Source of the DNA: Stenotrophomonas bentonitica
Lineage (GTDB): Bacteria; Pseudomonadota; Gammaproteobacteria; Xanthomonadales; Xanthomonadaceae
NCBI RefSeq assembly: GCF_002887735.1
Contig: NZ_PKQP01000001.1
Span: 372,001 to 436,000 of the forward strand
Reading direction: 5' to 3'
Length of the DNA stretch: 64,000 nucleotides
Position 1 is the first letter of the stretch; every line of letters starts with the position of its first letter. The notes beneath the pieces were generated by a model that saw nothing but the letters and a program-made list of their open reading frames with translations, did not search any database and was not told where the DNA came from. Below are positions 48,616 through 56,824 of this stretch, piece by piece. A program made the position numbers and the translations under genes.

Positions 48616-48639
48616 AACGGCCCGCCGAAGCGGGCCGTT
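48616..48639 (-). terminator. Terminator of slyD
   Basis: 10-bp stem AACGGCCCGC / GCGGGCCGTT with a CGAA loop, followed on the minus strand by TTCG and a T-rich stretch. It separates slyD from the DUF418 gene. Confidence 0.8.
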
Positions 48640-48662
48640 GGATCAACGAGGGGGCGCAGCAC

Positions 48663-49142
48663 TCAGTGCTGGTGGCCGCCGTCGCCGTGCACGTGGCCGT
48701 GCTCGATTTCTTCCTTGCTGGCTTCGCGCACGTCGACGATCTCGACGTTGAAGTGCAGGTCCTTGCCGGCCATCGGGTGGTTCAGGTCGACGTCGACCAC
48801 GCTCATGCCGACCTTCTCCACGGTCACCGCGCGCGGGCCGAAGTTGGTCTGCAGCACGACCTGCTGGCCCGGGACCAGCTTGCTGGTACCGAAGTGCTTC
48901 TTGGGCACGCGCTGGGTCAGGCCTTCGCGGCGCTCGCCGTAGGCGTCGGTCGCCTTGACGTCCACCTCGAAGGTGGCGCCGGCTTCCTTGTCCATCATGG
49001 CGTTTTCCAGGCCGGGGATGATGTTGCCGTGGCCGATCAGGATCGCCAGCGGATCACGGTCCCTGGAGCTCTCGATCGGCTCCTGGCCCTGCTCGGCGAC
49101 GGTGTAATGGAAACGGACGACGCGGTCTTTTTCGATCTTCAT
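48663..49142 (-). CDS. slyD: FKBP-type peptidyl-prolyl isomerase SlyD
   Basis: 159-residue FKBP domain with the insert-in-flap region characteristic of SlyD (ERREGLTQRVPKKHFG). The active-site tail SRDRDPLAILIGHGNIIPGLENAM is present, and the C terminus is a short metal-binding stretch (HGHVHGDGGHQH) instead of the long His/Cys tail of E. coli SlyD. It acts as a cytoplasmic folding helper and metallochaperone. ATG at 49140-49142. Confidence 0.92.
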   Translation of the reverse strand: MKIEKDRVVRFHYTVAEQGQEPIESSRDRDPLAILIGHGNIIPGLENAMMDKEAGATFEVDVKATDAYGERREGLTQRVPKKHFGTSKLVPGQQVVLQTNFGPRAVTVEKVGMSVVDVDLNHPMAGKDLHFNVEIVDVREASKEEIEHGHVHGDGGHQH

Positions 49143-49253
49143 GCGCAACTCTGGTCTGGAGACTGCCGAGGGCAGACGGGTGAGGCGGGTTGTGGCCTGC
49201 CGGATACGCCGCCATCATGACGGCCTTCTAAGGTCGCGCATTATCCGGACAAC

Positions 49254-49793
49254 ATGCACATGACGCCAGTTTCGCGCCTGACCCGCCTGCCCGGCCACGT
49301 GGCCCTGCTGGCGATCATCGCCCTGCTGAGCGCCTGCGGCGGCGGCAAGACCACCCGCCCGGCCCCGCCGCCCGCCTCGGCCCAGGTCTGGCCCAACGTC
49401 ACCCCCAACGATCCGCAGGCCGCCAACTCGGTGCTGATGCGCGCGATCGGACTGGTCGGCACGCCCTACCGCTATGGCGGCAACACCCCCGAATCCGGTT
49501 TCGACTGCAGCGGCCTGGTCGCGTATGTGTACCGGGAAATGCTCGACCTGCGCCTGCCGCGGACCTCGCGCGATCTGGCCGCGGTGCAGGGGCCGAAGAT
49601 CGACCCCAAACGACTGGCACCGGGCGACCTGGTGTTTTTCGGCGACAGGGGCAACGTCTTCCATGTCGGGATCTATGTGGGTGAAGGGCGCTTCGTGCAT
49701 GCCCCGAGCACCGGGGGCACGGTCCGGCTGGATTCGCTCGGTGGCCCCTATTGGAAGGACCACTACACCGGCGCGAAACGCGTCCTTAACTAA
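49254..49793 (+). CDS. NlpC/P60 family lipoprotein (Spr-like) peptidoglycan endopeptidase
   Basis: 179-residue envelope lipoprotein. Lipobox LSAC (Cys28), a Pro/Ala linker, then an NlpC/P60 domain: catalytic Cys85 in GFDCSG, His137 in VFHVGIYVG and a third polar residue in FVHAPSTGG (His149). These enzymes cut stem peptides in peptidoglycan. A nearly identical catalytic domain follows in the next gene, so the pair is a tandem duplication. ATG at 49254 or 49260. Divergent from slyD. Confidence 0.9.
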   Translation: MHMTPVSRLTRLPGHVALLAIIALLSACGGGKTTRPAPPPASAQVWPNVTPNDPQAANSVLMRAIGLVGTPYRYGGNTPESGFDCSGLVAYVYREMLDLRLPRTSRDLAAVQGPKIDPKRLAPGDLVFFGDRGNVFHVGIYVGEGRFVHAPSTGGTVRLDSLGGPYWKDHYTGAKRVLN

Positions 49794-49808
49794 GCTGAAC
49801 AGGGGTAA

Positions 49809-49868
49809 GGTACAAATTTGTGACGCGAATCACATAGTTGTAAACGAAAAATTAACGGAATTTGTACC
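49809..49868. promoter_or_regulatory. Inverted repeat around a CRP/Clp site
   Basis: GGTACAAATT (49809-49818) and AATTTGTACC (49859-49868) are perfect inverted repeats, 40 bases apart, enclosing the CRP/Clp half-sites. The AT-rich character and the pair of arms suggest further regulation of the following gene. Confidence 0.55.
49819..49834. promoter_or_regulatory. Perfect CRP/Clp-type binding site
   Basis: TGTGACGCGAATCACA matches the CRP consensus TGTGA-N6-TCACA at all ten specified bases. In xanthomonads the global regulator Clp binds this kind of site. It lies 91 bases before the second NlpC/P60 gene. Binding is inferred. Confidence 0.75.
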
Positions 49869-49924
49869 TAATCACTGCGCCTACACGGCATCATCACCCA
49901 TCGTTTTTATTCAGTGACCGCCGC

Positions 49925-50701
49925 GTGACGACAGACGACCTGACTTGCAAAGGCCAGACCGCCGCAACCCGGCGACGTGCCCGACCCGCTTTCCTCGCTG
50001 CAGCGCTCTGCCTGGCCAGCCTTCCGGCCTGGGCGCAGTCCGCACCGACGATCGCCCCCGAAGCTTCTGCAACCCCTGTCACTGTTGCCCCCGATTCCTC
50101 CGCGCCGGCCAAGCCCAAGGCTGATGCGCCGGCCCGCAGCAAGGCCGATGCCGCTGCCAGCGCCACCCTCGCCGCCCTGCTTCCGCACCTGGCGGCCAAC
50201 GACACCATCCCCCTCATGGACCGTTCGGCGATGTTCGCCGGCGATCTGAGCCGCCTGCTCGCCAATTACGATGCCAGCACCGGCGCGATTACCGTGGCCG
50301 GCGACGCCGCCGAAAACGGCAAGGTCCAGTCCCTGCTGCGCCGTGCGATGACCCTGCTGGGCACCCCGTACCGTTGGGGCGGCACCTCGCCGGACAGCGG
50401 TTTCGACTGCAGTGGCCTGGTCGGCTATGTGTTCCGTACCGCGCTGGGTGTCGAGCTGCCGCGTGTCTCGCGCGAAATGGCCCATGACGGCGCTGCCCAG
50501 CTGATCAACGATCGCAACGCCCTGGCCGCTGGCGACCTGGTGTTCTTCGGCCGCAAGGGCCGTGTGGACCATGTCGGCATCTATGTGGGTGAAGGCCGCT
50601 TCCTGCACGCCCCGAGCACTGGCAAGGACGTCCGTGTGGACAGCCTGGTCAGCGGCTACTGGGGTGGCAAGTTCATGCAGGCCCGCCGCGTCGACCTCTG
50701 A
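49925..50701 (+). CDS. NlpC/P60 family peptidoglycan endopeptidase, secreted
   Basis: 258-residue exported enzyme. Signal peptide with a basic start (TRRRARPAF) and cleavage after AWA near residue 37; no lipobox, unlike the preceding gene. A Pro/Ala/Lys linker (about 38-90) leads to an NlpC/P60 domain with Cys162 in GFDCSG, His216 in VDHVGIYVG and FLHAPSTGK. The domain is close to that of the first gene (shared GDLVFFG, GIYVGEGRF). GTG at 49925 gives the signal peptide directly after its charged start; no better start is visible. Under the CRP/Clp-type site and followed by a terminator. Confidence 0.88.
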   Translation: MTTDDLTCKGQTAATRRRARPAFLAAALCLASLPAWAQSAPTIAPEASATPVTVAPDSSAPAKPKADAPARSKADAAASATLAALLPHLAANDTIPLMDRSAMFAGDLSRLLANYDASTGAITVAGDAAENGKVQSLLRRAMTLLGTPYRWGGTSPDSGFDCSGLVGYVFRTALGVELPRVSREMAHDGAAQLINDRNALAAGDLVFFGRKGRVDHVGIYVGEGRFLHAPSTGKDVRVDSLVSGYWGGKFMQARRVDL

Positions 50702-50727
50702 CCCGCCCTGCGGGACCACCGGATCGA

Positions 50728-50754
50728 AGGCCGCTGCCCTGCAGCGGCCTTTTT
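50728..50754 (+). terminator. Terminator of the second NlpC/P60 gene
   Basis: 10-bp perfect stem AGGCCGCTGC / GCAGCGGCCT with a CCT loop, followed by T4. Confidence 0.9.
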
Positions 50755-50870
50755 CGTTGGGCCGCGGCAGTGGCCGCTGATCGCCCCAACCCGCGTTCCC
50801 TTCTCTGTCACGGTCTTTTTCCCGACCGGCGACGCGCCCGGCGCACACGTGCTGCGGCGGGGGACGGACC

Positions 50871-50892
50871 CGGACGTGGGGCGGCACGTCCG
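50871..50892. promoter_or_regulatory. Inverted repeat before the sigma-54 activator gene
   Basis: CGGACGTG and CACGTCCG pair perfectly around GGGCGG, 56 bases before the start. Possible autoregulatory site or a leader hairpin. Confidence 0.35.
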
Positions 50893-50947
50893 TGGCAACC
50901 GATCAGGCAGCAGACACCGCCCGCGATTCCTGTCGACAAGGTGACGC

Positions 50948-52285
50948 ATGGCGGCTGTCCCCGATTTTCCTGCCCGGTGTGTGATCTGGTTTGGGCAACC
51001 CCTCGCGCTTGAACGGGCGACGCTGGCTGCGGCCGGCTGGCAGGTCCGCAGCGTGGCCCCCGAACAATGCGCCGGGATCGGCATGCGCGGCAGCGACCAG
51101 GTGGTCGGCCTGCTTGACCTGCGCACGGTGGTGCCGGCCAACCTGGCCCACCTGCAGCAATTGCTGGTCGATCACCGCCACATGAGCCTGCTGGCGCTGT
51201 TGCCTGCTGCGCCGCTGCGCTCCTCGCCGGTGCTCGATGCGCTGCTGGCGGCGTGCGTGGATACCTATGTCGCCCCGATCGACCTGCCGCGCGTCGTGCA
51301 GCGGCTGCAGCAGCTGGCCGGCGCCGAATCCCTGCCCGCCGCCCATGGCCCTCAGTCCCTGATCGGCGACAGCGCGGTGCTGCAGGTCACCCGTGCGGCC
51401 ATCCGCAAGTACGCGCCGGTGGACCTGCCGGTGCTCATCACCGGCGAGACCGGGACCGGCAAGGAACTTGCCGCCCAAGCGCTGCATGCGCTGTCGGCAC
51501 GGCATGCGCGCCCGTTCCTGGCAGTGAACTGCGGGGCCATTCCGGCTGCGCTGGTCCAGTCCGAACTGTTCGGCCATGAACGCGGCGCCTTCACCGGCGC
51601 GGCGACGCGGCGCCTGGGCCTGTTCGAATCGGCCAGTGGCGGCACCGTGTTCCTGGACGAGATCGGCGACCTGCCGCTGGATGCGCAGACCAACCTGCTG
51701 CGGGTGCTGCAGGAAGGCACGGTCGAACGCGTCGGCAGCAACCGGCCGCTGGAGGTCGATGTACGCGTGCTCGCGGCCACGCACGTGGATCTGGAGAAGG
51801 CGGTCGAACAAGGCCATTTCCGTCGCGACCTGTTCTATCGGCTCAATGTGCTGCGCCTGCCGTTGCCGCCGCTTCGTGAGCGCGGCAGTGATATCGCACT
51901 GCTCGCCCACCATTTCCTCAGCAGCTTCCGGCATCGCCATGTCACCCGCGCGCGCGGCTTCACGGCCGAGGCGGTGCAGGCGCTCGAACGCTTCGGCTGG
52001 CCGGGCAACGTGCGCGAGCTGCTCAATCGGGTCCAGCGTGCGGCGATCGTCAGCGATGCCGAGCTGATCACGGCGGCGGACCTGGAGTTGAGTCAGCCGC
52101 TTCTGGCCAGCACCGAACGCGGCCTGCACGGCGCAAAGCAGATCGCCGAACGCGAAACGCTGCTGCATGCACTGCGCCAGCACGATTTCAACGTCACCGC
52201 CTGCGCCCGTCACATGCAGGTCTCGCGGGTGACGGTCTACCGGTTGTGCCGCAAGCACCAGCTCGCGCTGCCCGAACTGCGCTGA
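50948..52285 (+). CDS. Sigma-54-dependent activator (bEBP) with degenerate receiver-like domain
   Basis: 445-residue enhancer-binding protein. The N-terminal domain (about 10-125) looks like a receiver fold with Asp57 in GLLDLRT, but the acidic pair that normally precedes it is missing, as in VpsR/FleQ-type regulators. The AAA+ domain has Walker A GETGTGKE (166-173), the sigma-54 contact loop GAFTGA (213-218) and Walker B VFLDE (234-238). A C-terminal Fis-type helix-turn-helix (NVTACARHMQVSRVTVYRL) closes it. It converges on the amyloid-like operon, whose start carries a sigma-54 promoter; it is the natural candidate activator. ATG at 50948. Possible c-di-GMP control is inference. Confidence 0.88.
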   Translation: MAAVPDFPARCVIWFGQPLALERATLAAAGWQVRSVAPEQCAGIGMRGSDQVVGLLDLRTVVPANLAHLQQLLVDHRHMSLLALLPAAPLRSSPVLDALLAACVDTYVAPIDLPRVVQRLQQLAGAESLPAAHGPQSLIGDSAVLQVTRAAIRKYAPVDLPVLITGETGTGKELAAQALHALSARHARPFLAVNCGAIPAALVQSELFGHERGAFTGAATRRLGLFESASGGTVFLDEIGDLPLDAQTNLLRVLQEGTVERVGSNRPLEVDVRVLAATHVDLEKAVEQGHFRRDLFYRLNVLRLPLPPLRERGSDIALLAHHFLSSFRHRHVTRARGFTAEAVQALERFGWPGNVRELLNRVQRAAIVSDAELITAADLELSQPLLASTERGLHGAKQIAERETLLHALRQHDFNVTACARHMQVSRVTVYRLCRKHQLALPELR

Positions 52286-52316
52286 GCCGCAGGGCGCAGC
52301 GTGTGAGCGGGCGCGC

Positions 52317-53633
52317 TCACAGGCTGTACGGCACTTTGAAGGCCAGGGTGAAGTCCGGTGCATCCGGGGTCAGGCCGATACCCAGCAGGCTGACCAGGGT
52401 GGTTTTCTGGTTGAGCGCATAGGTGATGCCCAGGTTGAGCGTGCCTGCATTGGCGTCGCTGCCGATCACCTTCAACCACTGCCCGTTCTTGTAGCGCGTG
52501 GAGGCACGCGCGCTCAGCTTGTCACTGAAGGAGATGCTCAGGCTGGTGCGCTCATTGAACGCGAACGCCACGCCGGCGCCGAAGTAATAGGAGCCTCCAA
52601 GCTTTACGTCGCCCGGGTTGGTGGTGTCCGGGTTGGCATCAATGTCATCGAAGCTGCGCGGGAAGGAATGGATGTAACCGATATTGGCGAACAGGATCGC
52701 CGGGTCGGCGGTCTTCACGGCCGACAGGCCGACGTTGGCCTGCCACACGCCGTTGCCGGTCGGTTGCTGCTCGGGCACGGCAAAGCGGATGAAGTCATCG
52801 TCATCGCGCTCGAGCACCTTCCAGTCCAGCCCGTACGGCGCCCGCCCGGTCGGCGCGGTCGCGCCCACGGTGAGCACGGTTTCGGGCAGCCGCCCGCGTT
52901 CGGCGAACAGCCGGTAGTTGGCGCTCAGGCCAACGTCGCCGATGCCGTTGCCCGTCGTCTTTTCCTGCGCGATGGCCGCGGCCGAGCCACCGGCACCGCC
53001 CTTCTGGAACACCGTCTTGCGCGCCAGGTACGGCACGTCCAGGTTCAAGGTCAGGCGCGGGCTGATGCCCCAGCGCGCGGCCAGGTTGTAGGTCAGCGTG
53101 TCCGACTCCACGTTCTCGATGGCGATGTTGCCGAGGAAGATCGCATCCAGCGCCAGGAAGCCGTTGAGGCTGAGCTGCTTGCGGTCGTAGCGGGCGTAGG
53201 AAAGGCTGTTTTCAATCGTGAAGCGGCGGCTGAAGAGTGCGGCCTGCTGCTGTTTGACATCATCCACGCTGCGCCGCGACTCCTGCTTGGCCTGCTGCGC
53301 TTCGGCCGCCGAGCTGGCATAGCCATCGGCACTGGCCGGTGCGGCCGGGGTGCCCGCCGGCAGGGCCTGCTGCGGGGGAGGCGCGCTGGAGGCCACCGGC
53401 GCGGTCTTGCCGGTCAGCCGTGCCTGCATGGCCTGCACCTGCATGTCCAGTTCGCGCAGGCGACGTACTTCCTGCGCGTAGTTGGCCTTGAGGCTTTCCA
53501 GCTGCGCCATCAGTGCCTTGACGTCGGCCTCGTCAACCGGCGCAGGCTGTTGCGCCTGTGCCTGGGCGGACGCAGCCGCCATCAGTGCCAGCGCCGCCAG
53601 CGCCAGCGGTGTTGCGCGGATCATCGTGTGCAT
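52317..53633 (-). CDS. FapF-like outer-membrane barrel with N-terminal coiled coil
   Basis: 438-residue exported protein, last gene of the operon. Signal peptide (cleavage after AQA near 26), a coiled coil at about 35-75 (VKALMAQLESLKANYAQEVRRLRELDMQVQAMQARL in part), a Pro/Ala/Gln-rich linker, then a beta-rich domain to the end (alternating hydrophobic strands, final PYSL). In Pseudomonas, FapF has the same coiled-coil plus barrel plan and secretes the amyloid subunits; the analogy is by architecture. The position at the end of the operon next to repeat proteins and a C39 peptidase supports it. The first ATG is at 53633; another lies three codons on. Confidence 0.7.
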   Translation of the reverse strand: MHTMIRATPLALAALALMAAASAQAQAQQPAPVDEADVKALMAQLESLKANYAQEVRRLRELDMQVQAMQARLTGKTAPVASSAPPPQQALPAGTPAAPASADGYASSAAEAQQAKQESRRSVDDVKQQQAALFSRRFTIENSLSYARYDRKQLSLNGFLALDAIFLGNIAIENVESDTLTYNLAARWGISPRLTLNLDVPYLARKTVFQKGGAGGSAAAIAQEKTTGNGIGDVGLSANYRLFAERGRLPETVLTVGATAPTGRAPYGLDWKVLERDDDDFIRFAVPEQQPTGNGVWQANVGLSAVKTADPAILFANIGYIHSFPRSFDDIDANPDTTNPGDVKLGGSYYFGAGVAFAFNERTSLSISFSDKLSARASTRYKNGQWLKVIGSDANAGTLNLGITYALNQKTTLVSLLGIGLTPDAPDFTLAFKVPYSL

Positions 53634-53681
53634 TGCCTTGGCCCACTGTTGTGTTGACGCTCCCCCTGCCGTGCCGATAAA

Positions 53682-54446
53682 TCACTGGCCCGGCCCCATG
53701 CCTACCCCGCGTACCAGCGTCATCGCCTGCGCCACGTTCTGGTTGAGCGGCACGTTGTTGGCCATCGACTGCCTGACGAGATCGATCTGCAGCCGGTTGG
53801 TGACCGATTGCCCATCACTGCCCAGCGCGATGCTCTGCCCGACGCTGCCGTTGCGGATCCATTGCTGGACCGCGCCGACACCCTCGATCTGCAACTGCAC
53901 CTTGGCCGTGTTGCCTTCCAGTTGAGCCAGCGCACTGACCCCGCCCTGGTGCACGCTGGCCAGGTTCACGCCTTCGCCGGTGGGCGTTGGCGCGGTGCCA
54001 TCGCGCACGGTCAGCTGGGTGGCGTTGCTGGCCAGGTTGCCGTCACCGGCGACCTGGATGCTCTGGCTCAGGCCGGCCACGTTCTGCAGGCCGCTGGCGT
54101 CCACGCTGCGCCCGGGTGTCACGGGCAGTGGCGCATCCGCGGCGGTGACACTCACGCTGGGCGCGAAGCTGATCTTCGGCGCGTTGCCGCCGTGGCTGAA
54201 GTCCATGCCCAGCTTCAGCGCGCTCTGTGCCGACTGCCCACCGGCGGTCTGCCATTGCGAGACCATGGTGACCCCGAACCACGCCACGGTGTTGCCACCA
54301 ACGGTGTAGCGGCCACGCATGAGGTTCAACTCCGGATCGGGGATTTCGCTCAATCCCTTGCCGGGCCGGCTGTCATCGGCATGTGCCGGTGCGATGCCCA
54401 GCAGGGCAAGCAGCACGATGCCGGGCGTCCAGGTTGCGATGTTCAT
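53682..54446 (-). CDS. Secreted repeat protein of the amyloid-like operon (FapE-position)
   Basis: 254-residue exported protein of unknown function. Signal peptide ends at AHA near 23. The middle part carries an imperfect copy of the repeat shared with two other operon proteins (LQNVAGLSQSIQVAGDGN, about 120-137), with asparagine, glutamine and glycine in the same spacing. The C terminus is VALVRGVG-like and short (MTLVRGVGMGPGQ). A perfect GGAGG site lies 4-5 bases before the ATG at 54444-54446. It sits between the C39 peptidase and the barrel gene, where fapE lies in Pseudomonas. No direct family match is claimed. Confidence 0.65.
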   Translation of the reverse strand: MNIATWTPGIVLLALLGIAPAHADDSRPGKGLSEIPDPELNLMRGRYTVGGNTVAWFGVTMVSQWQTAGGQSAQSALKLGMDFSHGGNAPKISFAPSVSVTAADAPLPVTPGRSVDASGLQNVAGLSQSIQVAGDGNLASNATQLTVRDGTAPTPTGEGVNLASVHQGGVSALAQLEGNTAKVQLQIEGVGAVQQWIRNGSVGQSIALGSDGQSVTNRLQIDLVRQSMANNVPLNQNVAQAMTLVRGVGMGPGQ

Positions 54447-54455
54447 GTTGCCTCC

Positions 54456-55166
54456 TTAAAACAGATCGGCATGGGTGAATCCGAAATCGACCAGTTCCGC
54501 GTCGGTGATCGGTCCCTGCCTGGCGTACAGCGAACGGGCACTCGGCCGTTCACCGGGCTGCAGCAGCACCGTGTTGCGATCGAAGTCACTGCCGATCACG
54601 ACAAACACGGCGCGCGACGGCCACGCCTGGAGAAATTCGCTGACGGGAATGCTGCGGTTGCCCAGAATCGGGTCGGCCACATCCACCAGATCGCCACGGA
54701 CCTGTTTGAGGACCACGAAGTGGCGGAAGCCCCGCACATCCATCAGCACCAGCCCGGGCACGCGCAGTGAGCGCAGGCGCTCTTCATTGACGCGGTAGCC
54801 GCGCCCACGCATGCCCATCGATTCGACGTAACGCTTGATGTCCAGCAGCGAGAAACCGCGCTGGTGGACCAGTTGTGGATCCGAGACCCCCATCATCCCT
54901 TCGATCACCGTGCCCTCATCCGCCTCCAGGTGGTAGGCGTAGCGCAGGATCGTGGCAAGGGCTGCCGCGCCACAGCTGTAATCGGTGTGTTGCCTTACCA
55001 CGTTGCGGAAGCGCCGTTCCTGCATGCTCTCCACGCGCTGGGTGAGCACCGCCCCGTTGGGCAGCACCCCGCTGAAGCCGATGTCGCCGGCCCGCACCAG
55101 CCCGATGGGCATCATCAGCATCGACAGTGCCCAGGCCAGCATCCAGGTGCGCATACGTGTGGACAT
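54456..55166 (-). CDS. C39 family peptidase (FapD-like)
   Basis: 236-residue exported cysteine peptidase. Signal peptide or anchor at 1-26, then the C39 (bacteriocin-processing) domain with Cys65 in TDYSCGAAALATIL, His149 in GFRHFVVLK and Asp165 in VDVADPILGN. In ABC peptidase exporters this domain removes double-glycine leaders; a free C39 peptidase in an operon with repeat proteins and a barrel is the hallmark of FapD. It probably processes one of the operon's secreted proteins. ATG at 55164-55166; 9 bases separate its stop from the next start. Confidence 0.85.
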   Translation of the reverse strand: MSTRMRTWMLAWALSMLMMPIGLVRAGDIGFSGVLPNGAVLTQRVESMQERRFRNVVRQHTDYSCGAAALATILRYAYHLEADEGTVIEGMMGVSDPQLVHQRGFSLLDIKRYVESMGMRGRGYRVNEERLRSLRVPGLVLMDVRGFRHFVVLKQVRGDLVDVADPILGNRSIPVSEFLQAWPSRAVFVVIGSDFDRNTVLLQPGERPSARSLYARQGPITDAELVDFGFTHADLF

Positions 55167-55301
55167 CGTCTACTCCGGCTCAGGAAGGAGCCCCTGCCCC
55201 AAGGGGGAGAAGGGACAGGGGCTCCCGGGGAGCCCGGTCATTGGCGGATGACCGGGTTTGTTGCGCTCAACGCGTACTGCCTGCGAAAACGGACAACCTT
55301 C

Positions 55302-56780
55302 TTACTGTTCCGGACCGCCGCCGCCACCGCCGCCGGTGGAGGGCTGCGCAACCGCCAGAGCCAGGCTGTTGGCCTGCAGGTTGCCGGTACCGGAGGCCAC
55401 GTTCACCCCGATGTTGCCGGAGGCGCCGGAGAACGCACTGCCGGACAACGCCGCGGTGTTGGTCGCATCCACGTTCACCCAGCGGGTGGTGGAGACGGTG
55501 CCGCTCAGGCTCGCGTAGAGATCGGCCACGCCCAGTTCGACGAACTGGCTGGTGCCGCGCTCATCGGTATCGAAGGCAATGCCGCCCACGCCCGGACGAT
55601 TCGGGTTGGCGGTGGCATTCTGGATATCGCTATCCAGATCGATGTGGCCGTTCGCGCTGCCGCTCGGGTGATCCAGCGCGCCGCTCCAGCTGTCCAGGTA
55701 GTAGTTGTCTTTCTGGTAGGCACTACCCGTGCCGCTGTAACGACCCGCACCCACTGCCAACGTGGCGCCGGCGACGCGACCGCTCAGGTTCACGTCCACG
55801 GTGTCGGTCATCGACTGCAGGTAGCCGGCGTTGCTGACGGTGTTGCCGGAGGACACCTGGTTGGAGCTGATGCTCGAGGTCGCATAGGCGCTGGTGGCGA
55901 CCGATGCGGCGAGCGCGTTCTTCTGCTCGTTGTTGTTGCCGGAAGCGACGTTGGCGCCGATGTTGCCCGACGCACCGCTGAAGGCATTGCCACCCAGGCC
56001 CGCAGCGTTGGTCACGCCGGAGTTGATCGTGGTGTTGCCACCGCCGAACTGGTTGACGAAGACTTCCGCATCGGCCATGCCGAAGCTGAAGGAGGCATCG
56101 GCGGCGGACAGCGACGCCGCATTGTCCTGGGCGTTGTTGTCACCGGCGGCGACGTTGAAGCCCAGGTTGCCCGAGGCATCGGCACCGACGTCGTCGGCGA
56201 TCGAGGCGCTGTTGGTCACCAGGGTGTTGCCGGCCAGATTGTTGGTGACCGACTGGCGGTTGTCGATGACGGCGATGGCGGCCGAATCGATGTCGATCGA
56301 ACCGGTGATTTCCGGATCACCCGAGAAGCTGATGTCCGAGCTCAGGCGCAGGTCCTTTTCGATGTTGACGTCGACGCCGTGATTGTTCTTTTCCTGGCGT
56401 TCGTCGGCCTGGATGTTGCTGGTCTTGTTGACGTTCTCGGTGACGTTGCGGTTGCTGGTCACGTCGCGGTTGCTGGTGACGTTGGTGTTGCTCGTCACGT
56501 TGTCGTTGATGGTGGTGTTGGTGGTGCTGTTGTTGTTGCGGGTGTTGTTCCAGGTCCGGTTCCAGGTGCGCGAATCGGTATCGGTGTTGGTGGTGGTATT
56601 GGTTTCGGTGTTGGTATCGGTATTGGTATTGGTGCGCGTTTCAGCCACGTTGTGCAGGTGGTTGATGTTGGCGCTCTGGTTCTGGTTGTCGCGGTCATTG
56701 CCCCAGCCATTGGCGCCGGCGGAGGCGGATGCAGCGGCGACGGCGATGGCCAGTACGGTCCGTTTCATGTTGGTGTTCAT
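55302..56780 (-). CDS. Large secreted repeat protein, candidate amyloid/adhesin subunit
   Basis: 492-residue exported protein with strong low-complexity features. Signal peptide to about 21; an N/T-rich tract at about 48-121 with units such as VTSNTN and VTSNRD; then three copies of ASGNIGVNVASG-type repeats at about 200-230, 266-296 and 449-478, and a Gly run near the C terminus. It has no cysteines. Such Asn/Gly/Gln-rich beta repeats fit a functional-amyloid or surface adhesin subunit. FapC of Pseudomonas has a comparable position but a CxxC end that is absent here. Start ATG 56778-56780 after a GAGGG site. The longest gene of the operon. Confidence 0.7.
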   Translation of the reverse strand: MNTNMKRTVLAIAVAAASASAGANGWGNDRDNQNQSANINHLHNVAETRTNTNTDTNTETNTTTNTDTDSRTWNRTWNNTRNNNSTTNTTINDNVTSNTNVTSNRDVTSNRNVTENVNKTSNIQADERQEKNNHGVDVNIEKDLRLSSDISFSGDPEITGSIDIDSAAIAVIDNRQSVTNNLAGNTLVTNSASIADDVGADASGNLGFNVAAGDNNAQDNAASLSAADASFSFGMADAEVFVNQFGGGNTTINSGVTNAAGLGGNAFSGASGNIGANVASGNNNEQKNALAASVATSAYATSSISSNQVSSGNTVSNAGYLQSMTDTVDVNLSGRVAGATLAVGAGRYSGTGSAYQKDNYYLDSWSGALDHPSGSANGHIDLDSDIQNATANPNRPGVGGIAFDTDERGTSQFVELGVADLYASLSGTVSTTRWVNVDATNTAALSGSAFSGASGNIGVNVASGTGNLQANSLALAVAQPSTGGGGGGGPEQ

Positions 56781-56824
56781 GGTGCCCTCTCTCTCATCAC
56801 AGACAATCGGGTGGATGTGACTAC

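Noticed and set aside
52317..53633. Barrel gene as an ordinary aromatic-compound porin.
   Set aside because: The N-terminal coiled coil and the operon with a C39 peptidase and repeat proteins fit a Fap-type secretion pore better.
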